Origin: Arthrobacter sp. OVS8
Lineage (GTDB): Bacteria; Actinomycetota; Actinomycetes; Actinomycetales; Micrococcaceae
Length of the DNA stretch: 64,000 nucleotides
Assembly: GCA_028370155.1 (NCBI GenBank)
Contig: CP116670.1
Span: forward strand, 1,860,001-1,924,000
Direction: 5' to 3'
The notes under the pieces are model-generated. The model ran no database searches, was not told the DNA's origin, and was given only the letters and a program-made list of their open reading frames with translations. Position numbers and translations under genes: made by a program. Position 1 is the first letter of the stretch. Each line of letters starts with the position of its first letter. Of this stretch, positions 54,121 through 63,216 are shown piece after piece.

Positions 54121-55896
54121 ATGACGGTAGAACAGCCCACTGAAGCATCCGTTGAGGCTCCTGCCCGCGATTGGTTCCAGAGCGCCGTCGTCTATCAGAT
54201 CTATCCGCGCAGCTTTGCCGATTCCAACGGGGACGGCATCGGGGACCTGCGCGGCATCATCAGCAAGCTGGGCTACCTGCACCGACTGGGCGTCGACGTC
54301 GTGTGGCTGTCCCCGATCTACACGTCCCCGCAGGACGACAACGGCTACGACATCAGCGACTACCGCAACGTGGACCCGATCTTCGGCACCCTCGAGGACC
54401 TGCGGGAACTGACGGACGGGCTGCACGCCCGGGGCATGAAGCTGGTCATGGACCTGGTGGTCAATCACACCTCGGACGAGCACCCCTGGTTCATCGAATC
54501 ACGGTCCTCGAAGGACAACCCCAAGCGGGACTGGTACTGGTGGCGGCCGCCGCGCGAGGATGCCGGCCACGCCGCCGATGGGGCGGGTGCGGCGCCGAAC
54601 AACTGGGGTTCGGCGTTCTCCGGCCCGGCGTGGGAGTTCGACCAGGCAACCGGCGAGTACTACCTCCACATCTTCTCCAGGAAGCAGCCGGACCTGAATT
54701 GGGAAAACCCGCAGGTCCGGGCGGCGGTCTACGAGATGATGAACTGGTGGCTGGACCGGGGCGTGGACGGCTTCCGGATGGACGTCATCAATTTCATCTC
54801 CAAGGACACCGCCCTGCCGGACGGGCCCATCGCCGCCGGCAAGCTCTACGGCGACGGCACCCCGTTCTACATCGGCGGCCCGCGGATTCACGAGTTCCTG
54901 CAGGAGATGCACCGGGAGGTCTTCGCCGGGCGCACCGGTCCGCTGCTCACCGTCGGCGAAATGCCCGGCGTCACCGTGGACGAAGCCGTCCTGTTCACCG
55001 ACCCCGCGCGGGCGGAGGTGGACATGGTCTTCCAGTTCGAGCACGTGGCCCTGGACCAGGAGGACGGCAACAAGTGGCGGCCCAAGAAACTCAAACTCAC
55101 CGATCTCAAGAAGAGCCTGGGGCACTGGCAGACCGGGCTGGCGGAGCGCGGCTGGAACAGCCTCTACTGGGGCAACCACGATCAAGCCCGGGCCGTGTCC
55201 CGCTTTGGCGACGACGGCCGGTACCGTGAACTCTCCGCGAAAATGCTCGCCGGGATCCTGCACCTGCACCGCGGCACGCCCTATGTCTACCAGGGCGAGG
55301 AACTCGGCATGACCAACATGACCTTCGGGGCGATCAGCGACTACCGCGACATCGAGGTCCTCAACCACCACCGCGAAGCCACCACCCATCTGGGCCACAC
55401 CGACGCCGATGTTCTCGCCGCGCTGGCGCCGCTGAACCGCGACAACGCACGCACCCCGGTCCAGTGGGACGCCTCGCGGCACGCCGGCTTCACCACCGGT
55501 TCTCCTTGGATCGCGGTCAACCCAAATGCCAACCACATCAACGCCGCCGCGCAGGTGGACCACCCGGGCTCCGTGTACAGCTTCTACCGGAAGGTGATCG
55601 CGCTGCGGCACACCGAACCCGTGGTCTCGCACGGGGACTTCACCATGCTCCTGCCGCGGGACGAGCACGTCTACGCCTTCGTGCGCTCGGTGCCGGGCAC
55701 GCAGCTGCTGGTGCTGGGCAACTTCTCCGGCCAGGACCAGGAGGTGACGCTCGACGACGCCGACGTTCCGGTCGCGTGGGGCAGCGCGGAGCTGGTCCTG
55801 GGCAACTATCCGGCCGAGGCCGCGGTGCCGCGCCTGCATCTCCGTCCGTGGGAGCTGAAGGTCTTCCGCGCCGGAGCAGCCCGGTCTGACGGGTAG
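54121..55896 (+). CDS. GH13 alpha-glucosidase / oligo-1,6-glucosidase type
   Basis: An intact 591-residue GH13 enzyme. AVVYQIYPRSFADSNGDGIG starts the barrel, with VMDLVVNHTSDEHPWF, GFRMDVINFISKD holding the nucleophile Asp, LLTVGEMPGVTVDEA holding the acid/base Glu, and YWGNHDQARAVSRFG holding the third Asp. YQGEELGMTNMTFGAISDYR and ARTPVQWDASRHAGFT are typical of alpha-glucosidases of the MalL/AglA kind. No signal peptide. It is a different gene from the operon GH13 at 15674 (about 50 residues longer, with no transporter linked). GAGGAGACCCG precedes the ATG. Confidence 0.93.
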   Translation: MTVEQPTEASVEAPARDWFQSAVVYQIYPRSFADSNGDGIGDLRGIISKLGYLHRLGVDVVWLSPIYTSPQDDNGYDISDYRNVDPIFGTLEDLRELTDGLHARGMKLVMDLVVNHTSDEHPWFIESRSSKDNPKRDWYWWRPPREDAGHAADGAGAAPNNWGSAFSGPAWEFDQATGEYYLHIFSRKQPDLNWENPQVRAAVYEMMNWWLDRGVDGFRMDVINFISKDTALPDGPIAAGKLYGDGTPFYIGGPRIHEFLQEMHREVFAGRTGPLLTVGEMPGVTVDEAVLFTDPARAEVDMVFQFEHVALDQEDGNKWRPKKLKLTDLKKSLGHWQTGLAERGWNSLYWGNHDQARAVSRFGDDGRYRELSAKMLAGILHLHRGTPYVYQGEELGMTNMTFGAISDYRDIEVLNHHREATTHLGHTDADVLAALAPLNRDNARTPVQWDASRHAGFTTGSPWIAVNPNANHINAAAQVDHPGSVYSFYRKVIALRHTEPVVSHGDFTMLLPRDEHVYAFVRSVPGTQLLVLGNFSGQDQEVTLDDADVPVAWGSAELVLGNYPAEAAVPRLHLRPWELKVFRAGAARSDG

Positions 55897-55953
55897 CCCG
55901 CCGGCCGAACAATCCGGAAAATCCTGCGATCCACAAGAGTGAGGGAGCCTGGC

Positions 55954-56186
55954 ATGACCATTCCGCCGCCGCACGAACCTGAGCCGTTCCCGCCGGAACC
56001 CGGGCCCACCACGCCTGAGCCGCAGCCCGGGGATCCCTTCCCGCCGGAACCGGGTCCGGTCACTCCCCGCCGCCGATTCCGGAGCCTGGCCCTTCGCCAA
56101 CGCCTGGCCCGTTCCCCACACCCGGACCGCTGCCGATTCCCGACCCCGGCCCCGTCCCGCCACGGCCGGATCCCACGCGGTTTTAG
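55954..56186 (+). CDS. Proline-rich small protein (frameshifted near 56070)
   Basis: About 77 codons from an ATG at 55954 behind GAGGGAG. The whole product is repeats of Pro-Glu-Pro-Gly-Pro type: EPFPPEPGPTTPEPQPGDPF, then after one missing base PIPEPGPSPTPGPFPTPGP, ending PRPDPTRF at a TAG. The fact that the repeat pattern continues only in the shifted frame supports both the gene and the sequence error. A flexible, possibly surface or linker peptide; no signal peptide visible. Confidence 0.65.
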
Positions 56187-56381
56187 CGGCGACCAGCGGA
56201 CCGTGTGAAAAAACTGAATACCCGCCGCAAACCAATTCGGCGCAATAGTGACATCGTTCGAATATTTTCTTAGCCGCGCATGACTGACGATTAACACGTC
56301 GGAAACAGGTTCGTGACAGTTCCGTCGCGGGCTGTGGATAGCTTTTCTGGGAAGCATCAGGCCTCCAGAAAGCGACGAAAT

Positions 56382-58100
56382 ATGAGTAAGACACCTCACG
56401 GCACAGATCTATTGGATCCGGACGCGGCTGCGCCACAGGCACCCGGCCTGGCGGCAGGGAATGCAGCCAACGCTGACGCGATGAGCGCAGCGAAGGAGAG
56501 CCTGGAGGACTACACCCTCAGGTTCGCTCCCCGTTCCTACCGAAAATGGAGCGCGGGCGTGGTGGCAACTAGCGCCCTGGGCGGCATTGCGTACCTGGCG
56601 GACTTTTCCATCGGCGCCAACATCGGGATCGCCTACGGCACCACAAATGCCATCTTCGGCATTCTGGTGGCAGCCGTGATCATTTTCGCCACGGGGTTCC
56701 CGCTGGCCTACTATGCCGCCCGTTACAACATTGACCTGGATTTGATTACCCGCGGTTCCGGATTCGGATATTACGGCTCCGTGGTCACCAATGTCATTTT
56801 CGCGACTTTCACGTTCATCTTCTTTGCGCTTGAGGGATCCATCATGGCTCAAGGCCTGGAAGTGGGCCTCGGAATTCCCCAATGGATTGGATACGCGGTG
56901 TCCACCCTCATCGTGATTCCACTCGTGATCTATGGCATGAACACCTTGGCAAAGCTGCAGGTATGGACAACGCCGCTGTGGCTGCTGCTGATGGTCATCC
57001 CGGTGGGCTACCTTGTTCTTTCGCACCCGGAAAGCATCGACAGCTTCTTCGCGTTCACCGGCGCATCAGGTGGCGGCGGCCCCAACCTGGCGTCCGTCAT
57101 GCTGGCCGCGGGCGTCTGCCTGTCCCTCATGGCCCAGATTGCCGAGCAGATCGACTACCTGAGGTTTATGCCGCCTAAGACGGCCGCCAACAAGGGCGCC
57201 TGGTGGCGGGCCGTGATTCTGGCCGGACCGGGCTGGGTGATCTTTGGCGCCATCAAGCAGATCGTAGGCATGTTCATAGCCATCTACTTGATCGCCACCC
57301 TGGATCCGGCTGCATCGGCCACCGCTAACGAACCCGTCCACCAGTTCCTGGGTGTGTACGAGGAAATGATGCCGGCCTGGCTGGCCATGGCACTCGCGGT
57401 GGTGCTGGTGGTCATCTCCCAGATCAAGATCAACGTCACCAACGCCTACTCCGGCTCCTTGGCCTGGACCAACAGCTTCACGCGGGTCACTAAGACCTAC
57501 CCCGGCCGCATGGTGTTTGTTGTGGTCAACCTGGCCATCGCCCTGGTGCTGATGGAAGCCAACATGTTCGAGTTCCTCAACACCATCCTGGGCTTCTACG
57601 CCAACTGCGCCATGGCCTGGGTGGTAACCGTTGCCTCTGACATCACCATCAACAAGTACCTGCTGAAAATCTCGCCCAAGACTGCCGAGTTCCGCCGGGG
57701 CATGCTCTACGCCGTCAATCCCGTGGGCTTCGTCTCCATGCTGGTCTCCGCAGGCGTCTCCATCGCGGTGTTCTTTGGAGCCTTCGGGCCGGACATCCAA
57801 CCGTTCTCGCCGATCTTCGCCGTCGGGCTGGCCCTGGTCCTGCCGCCGTTGATCGCGGTGCTGACCAAGGGACGGTACTACCTGCGCCGCACCGACGACG
57901 GAATCGACCTTCCCATGTTCGACGCCGACGGCAACCCCAGCGACACCAAACTGCTGTGCCATGTCACCGGGCTGGAGTTCGAGCGCCCGGACATGATCCG
58001 CTCAGCGCAGGACGGACCCGACGGCGAGCCGCAGTACGTTTCCTCGCTGGCACTCTCCACTGACAAGACCGGAAAACTGGTGCTGCCGGCCCAGCCATAG
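56382..58100 (+). CDS. NCS1-family purine/pyrimidine permease
   Basis: A 572-residue intact transporter of the nucleobase:cation symporter-1 family (cytosine/purine/hydantoin type). SLEDYTLRFAPRSYRKWSAG is the usual N-terminal motif, and about 12 TM helices follow (LADFSIGANIGIAYGTTNAI, GSGFGYYGSVVTNVIFATFT, LILAGPGWVIFGA-like loop, NVTNAYSGSLAWTNSFTRVT). A soluble tail of about 70 residues follows the last helix. The ATG at 56382 is chosen because the upstream extension is not conserved-looking. Substrate is probably a nucleobase or related ring; no metabolic genes adjoin it. Confidence 0.88.
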   Translation: MSKTPHGTDLLDPDAAAPQAPGLAAGNAANADAMSAAKESLEDYTLRFAPRSYRKWSAGVVATSALGGIAYLADFSIGANIGIAYGTTNAIFGILVAAVIIFATGFPLAYYAARYNIDLDLITRGSGFGYYGSVVTNVIFATFTFIFFALEGSIMAQGLEVGLGIPQWIGYAVSTLIVIPLVIYGMNTLAKLQVWTTPLWLLLMVIPVGYLVLSHPESIDSFFAFTGASGGGGPNLASVMLAAGVCLSLMAQIAEQIDYLRFMPPKTAANKGAWWRAVILAGPGWVIFGAIKQIVGMFIAIYLIATLDPAASATANEPVHQFLGVYEEMMPAWLAMALAVVLVVISQIKINVTNAYSGSLAWTNSFTRVTKTYPGRMVFVVVNLAIALVLMEANMFEFLNTILGFYANCAMAWVVTVASDITINKYLLKISPKTAEFRRGMLYAVNPVGFVSMLVSAGVSIAVFFGAFGPDIQPFSPIFAVGLALVLPPLIAVLTKGRYYLRRTDDGIDLPMFDADGNPSDTKLLCHVTGLEFERPDMIRSAQDGPDGEPQYVSSLALSTDKTGKLVLPAQP

Positions 58101-58141
58101 GAACTTTCCCACCTCAGTGACGCGGGAAGCCGCCCACGCTA

Positions 58142-58189
58142 CGCAAAGACCCTTCGACACCCGAATTCGGGTGTCGAAGGGTCTTTGCG
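58142..58189. terminator. Perfect 48-base palindrome, bidirectional terminator
   Basis: Two 24-base arms are exactly complementary around a central GAATTC, with no unpaired loop in the DNA. It sits between the convergent NCS1 permease (+) and X25-domain gene (-) and most likely ends both transcripts. Confidence 0.75.
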
Positions 58190-58235
58190 CGTCGGCAGGG
58201 CGAACCCGCGTCGGCAGGAATGTTCGGTGTCGCGC

Positions 58236-59137
58236 TTACACCAGGACGATGTCGCGGGTCCGGTGGTCGTAGTGGATGACCAGCTGGCCGCCGCCGTGGT
58301 GCACCTCGTGGTTGGCGCCGTCGAAGGCACCAAAGGCACCGAAGTTCTCGTCCCAGGAGCGGTTGAGCGCGATCTTGAAGCTGTAGGTACCGGCCGGAAG
58401 ATCCGCCGCGAGCTTCCAGACCTGGTCCACGAGGTCCAGTTCCATCTGGGATTCGTCGTACTGCGGGGCCCAGTTGGCCGGCGCGCCCAGCAGGACGTTG
58501 AAGTCGCCAGCCACGGCAACTGCTTCCGGCTGCTCGATGGTCTCGACGCTGACGGCCGGCGTTGCCGTGGCCGCCGGAGTTGCGGCGGCTGGTGCCTCGG
58601 CGGCGGGGGCTTTGTCGGCTGACTTGCGCCTGCGGACCACCTTGGCGACCGGAGCAACCGCCTCCTCGACCAGCTTGACAGCCTTGTCGGCGACCTTCTC
58701 GGCAACCTTGGCGGCCTTCGGCGCCGCCTTCGTGGCAACCTTGGCAGTCTTCGCGGCCGGCTTTACGGCCGGCGCCGACGGGAGCGGGGTGTCGGCGGGA
58801 ACGGGAGTTCCGGCGTCGAGCGCTGCAGCGAAAGCGGCAGGGTCAGCGAACGCCACGGTGGCGCGCTGGCCGTCCTCGGTGATGGTCCAGCCGGAACGGC
58901 CCTTGACCAGCCAGCCGGCCTTGACCAGCTTCGCGGTGGCCGTGGTGAGCGTCTTGTGACCACGGGGAATTCCGCCGCTCAGCAGCTCGCGCTCGAACTC
59001 GTTGAGCGGAACGCGGGCGATGGCCTCGCCCAGCACCGCTCCGGCGTTCAGCTTCTCGTCGGTCCACACCCCTCGGCCAGAACGTCCAGTACGGCCTTCA
59101 GTCGAAGGGTGGTGTTTTCGGCAGTGTTCGCGCCCAT
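58236..59137 (-). CDS. Winged-helix / Lys-Ala-rich / X25-domain fusion protein (frameshifted near 59070)
   Basis: About 300 codons from an ATG at 59137 (MGANTAENTTLRLKAVLDVL), with AGAGGAGA upstream. One G is missing in a G-run near 59070. Residues about 30-100 look like a winged helix (FERELLSGGIPRGHKTLTTA, TAKLVKAGWLVKGRSGWTI). Residues about 125-195 are histone-H1-like Lys/Ala/Pro repeats (AKTAKVATKAAPKAAKVAEK). The last 95 residues, after VAVAGDFNVLLGAPANW, are an X25/pullulanase-associated immunoglobulin-like domain (LPAGTYSFKIALNRSWDENF). Such X25 domains normally accompany starch enzymes. Here there is no catalytic domain. Role unknown. Confidence 0.75.
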
Positions 59138-59338
59138 GGGTCTCCTCTAGAAGCAATTGATCCACCTGCATTTTGCCAAGGTTGGATGCGTTTCCGCGAC
59201 TAAATACTGTTAACTCTGTGTGTCGTGACCCACTATTACACCCCGTTTCGGCGGGCGCGAGGGGCCTCGGGCAGGGGTACTGGTGAGTAGTTTCTTGATC
59301 GTCGCGGAATACCCGGCCCCGGGCGCCAAAGACTGCTG

Positions 59339-60205
59339 TTAGAACTTGGGGACCAGAACGGGCGTGTTCTTCTTGTAGGCCTCATAGTCGGCTTGTCCGC
59401 CCCACTTGCTGTCGGACTTTTTCTCAAGGAGCGGCACGCCGCTGACCTTGGTCAACAGCAACGTGACAAACACCGGTGAGATCAGGGCCACCCGCTGCCA
59501 TCCCTCCAGCGCAGGGAGGGCGACGATTGCCACGCCGATCCAGAGCAGGATCTCGCCGAAGTAGTTCGGGTGGCGGGATTTGGACCACAGCCCGGTCGAT
59601 ATGAACTTGCCCTTGTTGGCGGGGTCGGAGTTGAAACGGGCCTTCTGCTGGTCGGCCACAACTTCGATACCGAAGCCGACGGCCCACATCAGGAAGCCGA
59701 CCAGGGCGATCCAGTCCAGCGCCACCCTTGTGGCCGAGGTAATCGCCACCCACGCTGCGGCTGCGGTTAAGACCACCCACAGTCCCTGGATGGTCCACAC
59801 GTTGAGGAACCGGATGAAGGAGGGCTTGATCTCGTCGAAGCGGTCGTCCTTCCCGGCCTTGCTGATGCGCCGGAACAGGAACGTGCCAAGCCTCAGCGTC
59901 CAGGCGAGCACCATGGCTGCGAGCAGCAGCGCCCGGGCGTCGATTCCCGGGGTGAGCAAAACCAGCAGCAGTGTGATGGCGGTGTAGGTCAGGGTGCCGG
60001 TCAGGTCATAGAACTTCTCGGTCTGGGCCATGAACGACGGGACGAACGCCAGCCACTGAATCAGGAACGCGGCCCCGACGGCCATCGCAAAGACGGGGAT
60101 CCCGCCCAGGGTGGCCCCGCCCTGGCTGCCGGCGACGGCGACGAGCGCTCCGAGCAGCACCACCACGGGTAGGGCGATGAGCGCCTTACGGTCTGATTCC
60201 TTCAT
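59339..60205 (-). CDS. DUF1295 (steroid 5-alpha-reductase-like) membrane protein
   Basis: A 288-residue membrane protein with about seven helices. The C-terminal part carries the conserved cytosolic segment FISTGLWSKSRHPNYFGEIL followed by LWIGVAIVALPALEGW, the signature of the DUF1295/5-alpha-reductase/ICMT-like group that reduces or methylates lipophilic substrates with NADPH or SAM. The ATG at 60205, with AAAGGAA upstream, is preferred over a start at 60286 inside the operator region. It is divergent from the MarR-acyl-CoA ligase operon with shared regulatory DNA. Confidence 0.88.
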   Translation of the reverse strand: MKESDRKALIALPVVVLLGALVAVAGSQGGATLGGIPVFAMAVGAAFLIQWLAFVPSFMAQTEKFYDLTGTLTYTAITLLLVLLTPGIDARALLLAAMVLAWTLRLGTFLFRRISKAGKDDRFDEIKPSFIRFLNVWTIQGLWVVLTAAAAWVAITSATRVALDWIALVGFLMWAVGFGIEVVADQQKARFNSDPANKGKFISTGLWSKSRHPNYFGEILLWIGVAIVALPALEGWQRVALISPVFVTLLLTKVSGVPLLEKKSDSKWGGQADYEAYKKNTPVLVPKF

Positions 60206-60283
60206 CAGGAAGTTCCTTTCACACACGGAGCCGGCTGAGGTCGTCACGACCCAAGAGGACCGCTGCGGCATCAGCAGTTTTAG

Positions 60284-60336
60284 CAATCCTATTAGATGAT
60301 CAAATAGGATTGAATAATAGATAATCTAACAAGATT
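60284..60336. promoter_or_regulatory. Candidate MarR operators in the divergent gap
   Basis: CAATCCTATT and AATAGGATTG (60284-60312) form perfect 10-base arms with a 9-base spacer. A second shorter repeat AATCT-N4-AGATT follows at 60323-60336. The AT-rich island stands out in GC-rich DNA. It probably binds the MarR protein encoded at 60372 and controls both directions. Confidence 0.65.
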
Positions 60337-60371
60337 GAACATTATCGGAACTCGGAACCGGAGGAGGAACC

Positions 60372-60833
60372 ATGACCGCGTCGTCGTACCACCCGGCCGC
60401 GCTGGCCCTGCAGGGACTGTTCTCACTCGCCAACGAGACCGAGTATGAAGTCGCCCGGGAACTTGGGCTGAACCTCACCGATTACCGCGCCCTGTCGACC
60501 CTCGCACAGTCGGGACCGGTCACGGTCGGCAAGCTCGCCGAGGATCTGGGAGCCACGCCGGCCACCGCCACCGCGATGGTGAGCCGGATGGAGGCCCGCG
60601 GCTACATGGCACGCCACCGGAACACCGAGGACCGCCGCCAGGTCCAGGTGAGCGTCACCCCGGCAGCCAGCCGCGAAATCATGAACCTGATGCGGCCCCT
60701 GATGACCGCAACCAACGAGCACCTCGAGTCCCTGCCCGCGGCACACCAGACCGTCATCGCGGACTTCCTCGACGTCGCCCAGCACCTGATGCGGGACCAC
60801 CTGCACACGCTTTCGGAGAAGGACCCCCGATGA
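60372..60833 (+). CDS. MarR-family transcriptional regulator
   Basis: A 153-residue winged-helix regulator. YEVARELGLNLTDYRALSTL, VGKLAEDLGATPATATAMVS and RMEARGYMARHRNTEDRRQV give the complete MarR core with its wing (EDRRQVQVSVT). The ATG at 60372 follows GGAGGAACC. The stop overlaps the acyl-CoA ligase start by 4 bases. It probably senses a fatty acid, acyl-CoA or aromatic acid and represses the operon and the divergent DUF1295 gene through the palindromes upstream. Confidence 0.92.
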   Translation: MTASSYHPAALALQGLFSLANETEYEVARELGLNLTDYRALSTLAQSGPVTVGKLAEDLGATPATATAMVSRMEARGYMARHRNTEDRRQVQVSVTPAASREIMNLMRPLMTATNEHLESLPAAHQTVIADFLDVAQHLMRDHLHTLSEKDPR

Positions 60834-62697
60834 AAGAATTTTCCACCCCGCAGCTGGCTGACGCGTCCGGCCATAGAAACGCGACCGGACTGCTCATGGA
60901 CCGGTACCGGACCTCTCCGGAACACATCGCCTTCGAGGTCCGGGCCGGGCATGACGCGATCACGGATCCCTGGCGGCAGGTGACCACGGGGCAGTTCGTC
61001 GACGAGGTCAGGGCCCTGGCAAAGGGCTTCATCGCCGCCGGCCTCCAGCCCGGCGAAGCACTCGCCATCATGTCCCCCACCCGGTACGAGTGGGCGCTGG
61101 CGGACATGGCAGCGTGGTTCGCCGGCGCCGTCGTCGTCCCGATCTACGAGACGTCGGCCGCACCCCAGGTGACTGCCATCCTCGCCGACGCCGAGGTGCG
61201 CCTGGCGATTGCCGGCACCGCTGAGCATGCCCTCCTGCTGGAGCAGGGCTTCGCACAGGCCGGGATCCGCGCCCTGGGGATCTGGACGATGGACGCCCGC
61301 CCCGGGGCGGACCTGGCCGACCTCGTACTCCGCGGCGCCGGGGTCTCCGACAACGACGTCGAGGAGCGGCGCCTGCTCGCCGACCTCGACGCGGTGGCAA
61401 CCATCGTCTACACCTCCGGCACCACCGCCGCGCCCAAAGGCGCCCTCATCACCCACGGCAACTTCGTGGGCCAGGTGCTCAACGTGGCCGCCGCCTACAC
61501 CGGCGTGGTCCGCGAGGACGGCAACACCATCATCTTCCTGCCGATGGCCCATGTGCTGGCCCGCGGACTGCAGCTGATCTGCCTGGCCAACGGCATGCGC
61601 ATCGCCCACCTGTCCGACCCCGGGACGTCGTGCCCGCCCTCGGCGTCCTGAAGCCCACCTTCCTCGTGGTGGTCCCCCGCGTGCTGCAGAAGATCCAGGC
61701 GTCCGCCGCGGCCGCCGCAGCGAAGAAGCGCCTCGGCCCGGTCTGGGCGTCCGCGCAGCGCACCGCGGTCGCGTGGGGCCGGTTCGCCGAAACCCGCGAC
61801 GCCGATCCCGCGGCCAAAGCGGCGCCGGGACTGCGGGTGAGGCATGCACTGTTCGATCGCCTCTTCTACGCCAGGCTCCGGGCACTGATGGGCGGCCGTC
61901 TCGACTACCTGCTGTCCGGCGCCGCCGCGCTCGACGCCGAACTCTCCCTCTTCTTCCGCGGTCTGGGCCTGCCGGTCATCGAGGGCTACGGCCTCACCGA
62001 AACGACCGCCCCGCTGACCGGGAACATGCCCGGGTCGATCAAGGCTGGCTCGGTGGGTGTCCCGATGCCGGGAAGCACCGTGCGCCTCTCGGACCGGGGC
62101 GAGGTGCTCGCCCGCGGCGTGGGGGTCTTTGCCGGCTACCGCAGACCCGCCGACAACGCTGACGCGTTCGTCGACGGGTTCTTCCGCACCGGCGACCTCG
62201 GCGAGCTCGACGAACAGGGACGGCTCACTCTCAAAGGCCGGATCAAGGACGTCATCGTCACCGCCGGCGGCAAGACCGTGTCCCCCGCCATCTGGGAAGG
62301 CTACGTCGAGGGCGACCCCCTCGTAGCGCATGCCGTCATGGTGGGAGAAGGCAAACCCTTCCTGGGCGGGCTGGTGCTGCTGGACCCGGAATCCGTCGCG
62401 GCCTCGGCAGAGCGCGAGGGCATCGCCGATCTGGCCGGCCTGCGCATCCCGGACGACGGCGGCGCCGTCCAGATCGACGACGCGCGGCTTCTCACAGCGA
62501 TCGGCAAGGCCGTCAGCGCCGCCAACGCCAAGATCGCGCGGTCCGAGCAGGTGCGCCGTTTTGTGCTGCTGCTCACCGATCTCAGCGAGGCCAACGGCAT
62601 CGTGACCCCCACGATGAAACTCAAACGCGGCGCCTTCACCGAACGCACCCGCCATATTGTCGATACCCTCTACGCCGACCCGAGGAGCCAAGCATGA
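60830..62697 (+). CDS. Long-chain fatty-acyl-CoA ligase / AMP-binding enzyme (frameshifted near 61620)
   Basis: About 622 codons starting with an ATG inside the MarR stop (ATGA). AMP-binding motifs: IVYTSGTTAAPKGALITHG, VIEGYGLTETTAPLTGNMPG, FRTGDLGELDEQGRLTLKGR and IKDVIVTAGGKTVSPAIWEG. The shift near 61620 falls after HLSDPG; VVPALGVLKPTFLVVVPRVL continues in the next frame. This is the FadD15-like group in actinobacteria. It activates a fatty acid to acyl-CoA via an acyl-adenylate. The C-terminus overlaps the next gene by 4 bases. Confidence 0.92.
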
Positions 62698-63197
62698 ACG
62701 TCCAGGTCAGGAGATGGCTGCTTTCCTACGCCGTCGCTGCCGTGATTTTTGCCGCCGTCGACGTCGTCTGGATCGGCACCGTGGCGAACAACCAGTACGA
62801 AAGCCAGATCGGTGACCTGCTGGCACCCAGCGTCAACCTCGCGGGCGCCGTGGCCTTCTACCTCGTTTATGTCGTGGGGATCGTGCACTACGGCATCCGG
62901 CCCGGCCACCCGGACGCCACCATGCGGGAGCGCGTGACGGGCGCCGCCCTGTTCGGGTTCTTCACCTATGCAACCTGGGCTCTAACCGCGCTCGCCGTCC
63001 TGAAGGACTTCCCCGCCGTGGTGGCCCTGACCGATATCGCATGGGGCGTCGCGGTGTGCAGCGTTGTCACGTGGCTCACGGCCACCCTGCTGCGGCGTAT
63101 GCTCGCGCGGGCGGCTCCTCAAAATAGCCCCGCAGCGGCAAAGGCAACGCGGGGTCACGTACGGCCCATCCCTAACCCCGGGATGGGCCGTGAGTGA
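62694..63197 (+). CDS. DUF2177-family membrane protein
   Basis: About 167 codons, ATG at 62694 overlapping the ligase stop. Four hydrophobic helices: WLLSYAVAAVIFAAVDVVWI, LAGAVAFYLVYVVGIVHYGI, ALFGFFTYATWALTALAVL and GVAVCSVVTWLTATLLRRML, with the family's conserved DVVWIGTV start and FGFFTYATW. The last 25 residues run into the terminator stem, so the true stop may be slightly earlier (possible small indel). Function unknown. Third gene of the MarR operon. Confidence 0.82.
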   Translation: MNVQVRRWLLSYAVAAVIFAAVDVVWIGTVANNQYESQIGDLLAPSVNLAGAVAFYLVYVVGIVHYGIRPGHPDATMRERVTGAALFGFFTYATWALTALAVLKDFPAVVALTDIAWGVAVCSVVTWLTATLLRRMLARAAPQNSPAAAKATRGHVRPIPNPGMGRE

Positions 63198-63208
63198 CCC
63201 CGCGTTGC
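63144..63208. terminator. Long stem-loop terminator between convergent genes
   Basis: GCAACGCGGGGTCAC pairs with its complement at the far end, and an inner GGCCCATCCC pairs with GGGATGGGCC, giving a stem of about 28 bp with small bulges. It lies between the DUF2177 gene (+), whose end it overlaps, and the SulP gene (-). Confidence 0.7.
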
Positions 63209-63216
63209 TGTGGCCG

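Noticed and set aside
54499-56442. 647-codon minus-strand open frame
   Set aside because: Antisense of the intact GH13 gene, with no ribosome-binding site and no recognisable protein features.
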